Shown here one piece after another: positions 7,152 to 11,430 of a DNA stretch of 11,430 bases (position 1 is the first letter of the stretch; each line of letters starts with the position of its first letter). The stretch covers positions 62,213 through 73,642 of the forward strand of contig HF990868.1 in the NCBI GenBank assembly GCA_000432855.1, read 5' to 3'. Source of the stretch: Firmicutes bacterium CAG:822. GTDB taxonomy: Bacteria > Bacillota_I > Bacilli_A > RF39 > UBA660. The position numbers and the translations under genes are program-made. Below the pieces are notes generated by a model, which did not search any database, was not told where the DNA came from, and worked only from the letters and a program-made list of their open reading frames with translations.

Positions 7152-7170
7152 ATAGTACTGATAGTACTAT
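7152..7170 (+). repeat. Perfect 8-bp inverted repeat, 3-base loop
   Basis: ATAGTACT, GAT, AGTACTAT. Because the core AGTACT is itself a palindrome, the site also reads as two direct copies of ATAGTACT one base apart. It could be a protein-binding operator or a small hairpin in a transcript. It lies about 50 bases downstream of the promoter candidate at 7084. Confidence 0.55.
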
Positions 7171-7438
7171 AAATACCACAAATATTTTTATTACCAGTGC
7201 CACAAAGCCTTGAAATACCAGTAATTACGTAAATAACATAAATACTATAAATACTTGGATTTCTTGAACTTGTGGGAGTGGAAAAAAGTACAAACAATGT
7301 TGCGGAAAAAACACATAAAATAAAGGAATTATAAAGAGTTTTCTAAAAAAATTAATAAATAATATTGGTAGCAAAAAGTGGTAAAAATTTGTTTTTGTCC
7401 ACATAAAAAAATAATTATAGCTAAAACACCTTGAAAAT

Positions 7439-7484
7439 AAAGGGATGTTAACATAGATAATTTGTTGACATTCCTTTTTGTTTT
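7439..7484 (+). terminator. Rho-independent terminator upstream of the integrase
   Basis: AAAGGGATGTTAACA (7439-7453) pairs with TGTTGACATTCCTTT (7463-7477) across a 9-base loop, giving a 15-bp stem with two G-U pairs. It is followed by TTGTTTT on the + strand. It would stop transcripts arriving from the operon or from the 7084 promoter before they enter the integrase gene. The TTGACA visible at 7465-7470 is part of this stem. Confidence 0.75.
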
Positions 7485-7522
7485 AGCAAATCTAATCATA
7501 AAAAAAAAGGAAGGTGGTATAT

Positions 7523-8062
7523 ATGATTAGTGTAAGGAAAAGAGGTAAAAAATACCAGTATTGTTTTGAGGCTGCTAGAGTTAATGGAAAAAGAAAACAA
7601 ATTACTAAGTGCGGTTTTAGAACAAAAAACGAAGCGTATCAAGCGGGGTTACGGGCTTATAATGAATATCAAAATGGTGGGTGCATTACAGAAGACTTTA
7701 TGTCTTATGGTGATTATTTAGATTATTGGTTAAAAAATTATTGTGAGGTTCATTTAAAATATAGAACAATAGAAGAATATTCTGTTATTGTAAATAAATA
7801 TTTAAAACCATTTATAGGACATTATAGATTGAATTCAATTACTAGTTATCAATTAAATAAATTTTTAACAGATATATGTATAAGATACAATTATTCTTAC
7901 GGTTATTTAAGGACCTTTGTTAAGGTAATAAGGAGTTCCTTTAGAGTGGCAACAGATATTTTTGGATTTATTAAATATAATCCTTCTATAACACTTAGGT
8001 TACCAAAATATAATTCATTAAAAAAAACACCAAAAGACACATATATTCACAAGATGAAATAG
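7523..8062 (+). CDS. Tyrosine recombinase (integrase), N-terminal part; frame broken
   Basis: These 179 residues form the front half of a phage/ICE-type integrase. Residues 1-40 (MISVRKRGKKYQYCFEAARV, then KRKQITKCGFRTKNEAYQAG) are the AP2-like arm-type DNA-binding domain. About 62-150 is the SAM-like core-binding domain (YGDYLDYWL, then helical to TFVKVIRSSF). GGAAGG at 7509-7514 selects the ATG at 7523 over an in-frame GTG at 7514, which lies inside the SD. The frame ends at TAG 8060-8062, before any catalytic residue. The catalytic half continues in the -1 frame. As it stands this piece cannot recombine DNA alone. It marks an integrative element or prophage remnant beside the metabolic operon. 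Confidence 0.8.
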   Translation: MISVRKRGKKYQYCFEAARVNGKRKQITKCGFRTKNEAYQAGLRAYNEYQNGGCITEDFMSYGDYLDYWLKNYCEVHLKYRTIEEYSVIVNKYLKPFIGHYRLNSITSYQLNKFLTDICIRYNYSYGYLRTFVKVIRSSFRVATDIFGFIKYNPSITLRLPKYNSLKKTPKDTYIHKMK

Positions 8063-8781
8063 ATAAAATATTAAATAGGTTTAAAAAAAATAATGCATTC
8101 ACATGTTTGTTTCTTACCGCATGTTATACGGGTATGCGAACAGGGGAAGCATGTGCTTTGACTTGGGATAACATAGATTTTAAAAAAAGAATTATAAGCA
8201 TAGAACACGATGTGTACAGCAAAGTAAAAGATGAAAAAGGAAGGTGGTATATTAGCACACCAAAGACTAAAAAGGGTATAAGAACAGTGTATATATGCGA
8301 TACGTTATTAATTGCATTAAAGAATTATAAAAATAAACAGGAAGAATTAAAAAAAATGTATGGGAAAGACTATCATTACTATCATGTTGAAAATGTCACC
8401 AATATATTTAATAAAGTAGTAGAACAGAGAATAGTAGAAGTATCCAAGAAAAAGAAAGAATCAATAATAAATTTAATATTTACAAAAGAAGATGGCCCTT
8501 TTATCGGGACTGACATTATAAGATATCCATATAAGGTAATTCATAAAGAATTAGGAATAAAAAATTGTAGATTTTATGATTTAAGAGGTAGTTTTGCTAC
8601 TGTTAGTTTAAGAAATGGAGCAAAGATAAGAGAAATAGCAGATATACTTGGACATAGTAATGTTGAAACAACAGAAAATTATTATATTTCTAGTTCAAAT
8701 GAAACACTGAAAAGTACAATTAAAAACTTTGAGAATAATGTTCAATCTGACATCATTAATAATATTATTAAATATAAATAA
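8014..8781 (+). CDS. Tyrosine recombinase (integrase), catalytic part in the -1 frame
   Basis: The frame is open from 8014, just after TAA 8011-8013, to TAA 8779-8781. It carries the catalytic domain: Arg I in TGMRTGEA (codon 8137-8139), the beta-hairpin lysine region PKTKKGIR, Arg II in FYDLRGSFAT, GHSN for the H/W position, and the nucleophile in ENYY. The first histidine of the usual HxLR box is tyrosine and the following HTFAT is GSFAT. The segment KRHIYSQDEIDKILNRF lies before the first in-frame start-like codon (TTG 8107, no SD), so it is a continuation of the upstream half and not a separate gene. Joined with 7523-8062 by a -1 shift the protein would be about 419 residues, a normal length for this family. 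Confidence 0.8.
   Translation, partial: FIKKNTKRHIYSQDEIDKILNRFKKNNAFTCLFLTACYTGMRTGEACALTWDNIDFKKRIISIEHDVYSKVKDEKGRWYISTPKTKKGIRTVYICDTLLIALKNYKNKQEELKKMYGKDYHYYHVENVTNIFNKVVEQRIVEVSKKKKESIINLIFTKEDGPFIGTDIIRYPYKVIHKELGIKNCRFYDLRGSFATVSLRNGAKIREIADILGHSNVETTENYYISSSNETLKSTIKNFENNVQSDIINNIIKYK
8020..8027 (+). other. A8 run at the integrase frame change (possible slippery site)
   Basis: In the upstream frame the codons read TTA AAA AAA ACA, giving the heptamer A-AAA-AAA, a canonical bacterial -1 slippery sequence. The two frames overlap only from 8014 to 8062, so the shift must occur inside this interval. A lost A in the A4 run at 8032-8035 would explain it equally well. Confidence 0.4.
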
Positions 8782-8785
8782 GCGA

Positions 8786-8814
8786 TTGACTAATACTACC
8801 GACAACGGTATAAT
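8786..8814 (+). promoter_or_regulatory. Sigma-A promoter of the fic operon
   Basis: TTGACT (8786-8791), a 17-base spacer and a perfect TATAAT (8809-8814) lie between the integrase stop and the Fic start. The transcript would start near 8821, almost at the SD, so the leader would be very short. This is the best promoter in the window, and it gives the downstream genes expression independent of the integrase. Confidence 0.8.
8797..8810 (+). repeat. Inverted repeat inside the promoter spacer (operator candidate)
   Basis: TACCG, ACAA, CGGTA is a perfect 5-bp inverted repeat with a 4-base centre. It sits in the spacer and touches the first two bases of the -10 box. A repressor bound here would block RNA polymerase. 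The Fic protein's own N-terminal HTH is one candidate reader; this is inference from position. Confidence 0.45.
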
Positions 8815-8820
8815 ATATAA

Positions 8821-8827
8821 AGAGGTG
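8821..8827 (+). promoter_or_regulatory. Ribosome binding site fixing the Fic start
   Basis: AGAGGTG lies six bases before ATG 8834. A longer in-frame reading from 8729 would overlap the integrase end and translate through the promoter, so it is not used. Confidence 0.65.
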
Positions 8828-8833
8828 ATAACT

Positions 8834-9760
8834 ATGAAGTTTATGACTACAAAAGAAGCTGCAGAGAAATGGGAGATTAGTGAGAGAAGAATTAGACAAT
8901 TATTAGAAGAAGGGCGAATCGAAGGAGCTATAAAGAATGGTAATAGTTGGAATATTCCTGATTATGCTATAAAACCAGTAGATAAAAGAAGTGTTAAACC
9001 AGATAATAAAGGGTTTATAATTGACTTACCAGTAAATTTTTTTGATAAAGTAGATAATATGAAGAAAGAATTAGATAGTAAAAGACCATTTCCAAAAGAG
9101 ACGTTAAGGACATTAAAAGAGGCCATTAATTTAGAGTGGACTTATAATAGTAATGGAATAGAAGGTAATACATTAACGTTGAGGGAGACACAAGTGGTTT
9201 TAGAAGGAATTACAGTTGGTGGCAAAACATTAAAAGAACACTTAGAAGCAATTAATCATGAAAAAGCAATTCTTTATTTAGATGATTTAGTGAAAGAAAA
9301 AAATCCTATTACTGAATGGAATATAAAGAATATTCACAGATTAGTTTTAAAAGATATTGATGATAAAAATGTTGGAAGATATAGGACAGAAAATGTAATG
9401 ATTAAAGGCGCAGTTCATGTTCCACCAGATTATTTAAAAGTACCAGAGTTGATGGAAAAATTAATTGTAAATTATCACTCATGGAGTTCATATCATCCAA
9501 TTATAAGAGCAGCATTGCTTCATGGGGAATTAGTTAAAATTCATCCTTTTGTTGATGGGAATGGTAGAACATCAAGATTACTCATGAATTTAGATTTAAT
9601 GAATCATGGGTTTAATCCAGTAATAATAAAAAAAGAAGACAGATTAAAATATTACGAAGCACTAGATAAGGCACATACAACAGGTAATTATACAGATTTT
9701 ATTAAATTAATAACTAAATTGGAAATAGAAATGTTAAAGAAATATTTAGAATTATTATAG
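8834..9760 (+). CDS. Fic-domain protein (class II) with N-terminal excisionase-like HTH
   Basis: This 308-residue protein begins with a MerR/excisionase-type helix-turn-helix (MTTKEAAEKWEISERRIRQLLEEGRI, within residues 4-45). The Fic core follows. The active-site motif HPFVDGNGRTSR (237-248) is complete, with catalytic His237 and the phosphate-binding GNGR. SNGIEG (106-111) fits the inhibitory helix (S/T)xxxE(G/N) located N-terminal to the core, which defines autoinhibited class II Fic proteins; E110 would block productive ATP binding until released. Family members mostly transfer AMP to a hydroxyl side chain of a target protein. The target here is unknown. The HTH suggests DNA binding and possibly self-regulation at the inverted repeat in its promoter. 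It is the first gene of an operon: the stop overlaps the SD of the next gene. Confidence 0.88.
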   Translation: MKFMTTKEAAEKWEISERRIRQLLEEGRIEGAIKNGNSWNIPDYAIKPVDKRSVKPDNKGFIIDLPVNFFDKVDNMKKELDSKRPFPKETLRTLKEAINLEWTYNSNGIEGNTLTLRETQVVLEGITVGGKTLKEHLEAINHEKAILYLDDLVKEKNPITEWNIKNIHRLVLKDIDDKNVGRYRTENVMIKGAVHVPPDYLKVPELMEKLIVNYHSWSSYHPIIRAALLHGELVKIHPFVDGNGRTSRLLMNLDLMNHGFNPVIIKKEDRLKYYEALDKAHTTGNYTDFIKLITKLEIEMLKKYLELL

Positions 9761-9770
9761 GAGGTATTTA

Positions 9771-10544
9771 ATGAATCCAGATAAATATGAAAATAAAGGA
9801 AAGATACTAAAAGTTATTTATTATGATGAAAATGCCGCAATGGATTATGTAACAATTATGAATGATGGAAATATTACTATAGAAGAAATAAATAAAGCTA
9901 TTGAGGGAAAAGATAATGAAATAGAAGTAAATGGTGAGGCATCTATTAAAAAATCTTTTTTAAAAATGCTTAATTTTTCTGTAGGAGTAAAATCTGATGT
10001 TGCTGCCCATAGTTCTAATGAAAAAATAGTCAATTCAACAATTACTACCAATATAATGACAGAATTTATTAAACTAGCAGATAAAGATGATAATATTGAA
10101 AAATTAGTGGATTTGAAACTAGATATAGATCAGGATACAGCAACATATTTAAAAAGTATGTTTCCATATTTATCTTTATTAAAAAATCCAGATAAATTTG
10201 AAGAACTAAAAGATATAAATACTAACAAGATAGATGAGGTGATTTTATCAACCAAAGGTTATTTTGAGTTTTTAGCATATAAAAGTGGGGTAATATTTGC
10301 AATATTAAGATTTAATATCGACTGCTTTAAAAATAATTATAAATTTAATGATTTAATAAAAATGAATCTTTGCTATTATGGTATAAAGGTGGGAACAACG
10401 ACAAAAGAGTCAATAAAATTGGAAAATGAAATAAATCAATATTCCAGGGTGCTAACAGAGGAGGAATTTGATTCATCAATCAATCGACCAGATAATGAAT
10501 TACCTATTTATGATATTATAATTGCAGGAGTAAGAAATGGTTAG
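9771..10544 (+). CDS. Uncharacterised protein in the fic operon
   Basis: I do not recognise this 257-residue protein with confidence. It starts six bases after a perfect AGGAGG (9759-9764) that overlaps the fic stop. Visible features: an N-terminal strand KVIYYDENAAMDYVTIMNDG (14-33), an acidic helix EEINKAIEGKDNEIEVNG, then KKSFLKMLNFSVGVKSD and a Ser/Thr-rich STITTNIMTEFIKLAD segment. There is no signal peptide, no clear membrane span and no nucleotide-binding motif. The arrangement faintly recalls DUF6414-type proteins, which is a memory-based guess. The gene overlaps the following AAA+ gene by 8 bases, so the two products are probably made together and may be partners. Confidence 0.7.
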   Translation: MNPDKYENKGKILKVIYYDENAAMDYVTIMNDGNITIEEINKAIEGKDNEIEVNGEASIKKSFLKMLNFSVGVKSDVAAHSSNEKIVNSTITTNIMTEFIKLADKDDNIEKLVDLKLDIDQDTATYLKSMFPYLSLLKNPDKFEELKDINTNKIDEVILSTKGYFEFLAYKSGVIFAILRFNIDCFKNNYKFNDLIKMNLCYYGIKVGTTTKESIKLENEINQYSRVLTEEEFDSSINRPDNELPIYDIIIAGVRNG

Positions 10545-11430
10545 AAATGAAAAAGTAATTATTTTTAATGGCCCAAAAGCAGCATTTGATAGGTATATTT
10601 CTGAATATTATAAGCATGATGGTAATAATTATAATTTAACTCAATTAGTAAACTTAAGTGAGTTAGAAAGACAAACTCATTTACTTAAAATTGAAGGACA
10701 TGAGTCATCAGAAAAAATAGAACCATCAATAAACATTGATTTATTATATATTTCTAATAATGAGTATTCTGGGGTTACAGAAGCCGTAATTAATAATTTT
10801 GTAAATTATATAGCAAAATATAATATAACTAAAATGATCATTCAAAACCCTCCTATTGAAATAATAAATGATTTAAAAAGGCAATTTAATAGCAAAGATA
10901 TTCATATTCATAATTTCAAATATAAGAATATAAATTTACAATTAATTAAAACTTTTAAAAAACAAGCACCTTCAGTTATTCTAGGTCAAGAAAAAGCATT
11001 AACAAAAGTTTCGCAAGCATTATTAATTCAAAAAAAATTAAATTATGAAAATAAACCTATAGTTATTATGTTATATGGACCAAGTGGCGTTGGCAAAACA
11101 GAAACAGGTCGCTTAATTACGAAATTACTAGGAGAAAAAATATTTTATTGCCAATTTTCAATGTTTCAATCAAATTCTCACTATAATTACTTATATGGTG
11201 ATACAGTACAATTACCTTCTTTAGCTAAAGATTTATTAAATAGAGATTCAAATATAATATTTTTAGATGAATTTGATAAGGCTAATAGTTTTGTTTATTC
11301 AGCTTTATATGAATTATTTGATACTGGTAAATTCGAAGATAAAAATTTTCATGTTGACTTAAAAAACACAGTGATAATTTGCACATCAAACTATGAAAGT
11401 CAAGAGAAAATATTAGAGCATTTAGGTGCA
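10537..11430 (+). CDS. AAA+ ATPase, ClpA/ClpB-like (3' truncated by window)
   Basis: The ATG at 10537 follows AGGAG (10526-10530) and overlaps the previous gene by 8 bases; the frame is open to the end of the window (298 codons). Residues 1-140 form an N-terminal region I do not recognise. SVILGQEKALTKVSQALL (146-163) is the linker typical before Clp-type AAA+ modules. Walker A is GPSGVGKT (181-188), Walker B is IIFLDEFDK (240-248), and TVIICTSN (278-285) provides sensor 1 (N285). This matches the AAA_2 group of ClpA/ClpB/ClpX-like unfoldases. The sensor 2 region lies beyond the window. Most likely role: ATP-driven remodelling of a protein partner, perhaps the product of the adjacent gene. 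Confidence 0.85.
   Translation, partial: MVRNEKVIIFNGPKAAFDRYISEYYKHDGNNYNLTQLVNLSELERQTHLLKIEGHESSEKIEPSINIDLLYISNNEYSGVTEAVINNFVNYIAKYNITKMIIQNPPIEIINDLKRQFNSKDIHIHNFKYKNINLQLIKTFKKQAPSVILGQEKALTKVSQALLIQKKLNYENKPIVIMLYGPSGVGKTETGRLITKLLGEKIFYCQFSMFQSNSHYNYLYGDTVQLPSLAKDLLNRDSNIIFLDEFDKANSFVYSALYELFDTGKFEDKNFHVDLKNTVIICTSNYESQEKILEHLGA

Larger units (their letters stand above)
7045..7522 (+). other. 478-base intergenic region between the metabolic operon and the integrase
   Basis: No convincing gene lies here on either strand. From left to right it contains an AT-rich stretch with no GC-rich hairpin after the decarboxylase stop, an extended -10 promoter candidate (7084-7092), the repeat pair GTTTCCA (about 7119-7136), a perfect inverted repeat (7152-7170), a decayed A/T-rich stretch with rough 9-base periodicity (about 7170-7255), two loosely similar AT-rich blocks (7311-7336 and 7400-7420), and a strong terminator (7439-7484). 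No tRNA end suitable as an att site is visible. Confidence 0.5.

Noticed and set aside
7052..7297. 81-residue open frame on the - strand with repeated Ile-Tyr codons
   Set aside because: It comes from A/T-rich, roughly 9-base periodic sequence, has no convincing SD and resembles no protein I know.
7249..7330. Short + strand open frame (about 27 codons, ILGFLELVGV, ending at TAA 7328-7330)
   Set aside because: It has no ATG and no good SD. It could be a gene remnant, but it is too short to support.
7465..7493. TTGACA as a -35 box for the integrase
   Set aside because: It is the 3' arm of the terminator stem, and no good -10 lies 16-18 bases downstream.
7045..7522. CRISPR array or tRNA attachment site
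   Set aside because: No regularly spaced repeats of 25-40 bases and no cloverleaf or tRNA 3' end could be found by eye.
8107..8781. Catalytic integrase half as an independent gene from TTG 8107
   Set aside because: Conserved-looking integrase sequence continues upstream of 8107 in the same frame and there is no SD, so it is the second half of a split gene.
8729..8833. 35-residue N-terminal extension of the Fic protein
   Set aside because: It would translate through a near-consensus promoter and overlap the integrase. AGAGGTG marks ATG 8834.

Overview
The window is very AT-rich. It has tight same-strand gene packing, frequent 1-20 base gene overlaps, AGGAGG-type ribosome binding sites and sigma-A-like promoters (TTGACT-17-TATAAT). 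This fits a low-GC Firmicute, most likely a Clostridia-type gut or soil anaerobe, but the species cannot be named from sequence. Every gene I accept is on the + strand.

Region 1 (3-7044) is one dense gene train. After the tail of an unknown gene (3-122) come nine genes that overlap or nearly touch: a thymidylate-kinase-like P-loop kinase, an ASCH-domain protein, a class I SAM methyltransferase, an alanine dehydrogenase/PNT-family (opine-type?) dehydrogenase, two more methyltransferase-fold proteins, a winged-helix DNA glycosylase of the AlkZ/YcaQ (HTH_42) family, a class I lysyl-tRNA-synthetase-like enzyme without an anticodon-binding domain, and an S-adenosylmethionine decarboxylase (speD/speH type). 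This does not look like housekeeping. A free-standing aminoacyl-adenylate-forming enzyme, decarboxylated SAM supply, several SAM-fold transferases and an amino-acid dehydrogenase together look like a small biosynthetic operon for an amino-acid or polyamine-derived metabolite. The glycosylase keeps the Q-x-Q catalytic signature (Q37, Q39) of the AlkZ branch, whose founding member protects the azinomycin producer from its own DNA crosslinker. My main hypothesis is therefore an undescribed genotoxic natural-product operon that carries its own repair-based self-resistance. This is inference from gene content, and no product is shown.

Region 2 (7045-7522) has no convincing gene. It holds an extended -10 promoter candidate, an 8-bp perfect inverted repeat and, just before the next gene, a strong rho-independent terminator (7439-7484). 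A short non-coding transcript, or an integrase-linked regulatory/attachment region, is possible.

Region 3 (7523-8781) is a tyrosine recombinase of the integrative-element/phage type, split by a -1 frame change in or just after an A8 run. It marks the area as mobile or formerly mobile DNA.

Region 4 (8786-11430) is a second operon with an almost consensus promoter that contains an inverted repeat in its spacer. It encodes a class II Fic protein with an N-terminal excisionase-like HTH, an unrecognised 257-residue protein, and the start of a ClpA/ClpB-like AAA+ ATPase that runs off the window. It could be a toxin, stress or phage-defence module carried by the element, but that role is not shown by the sequence.
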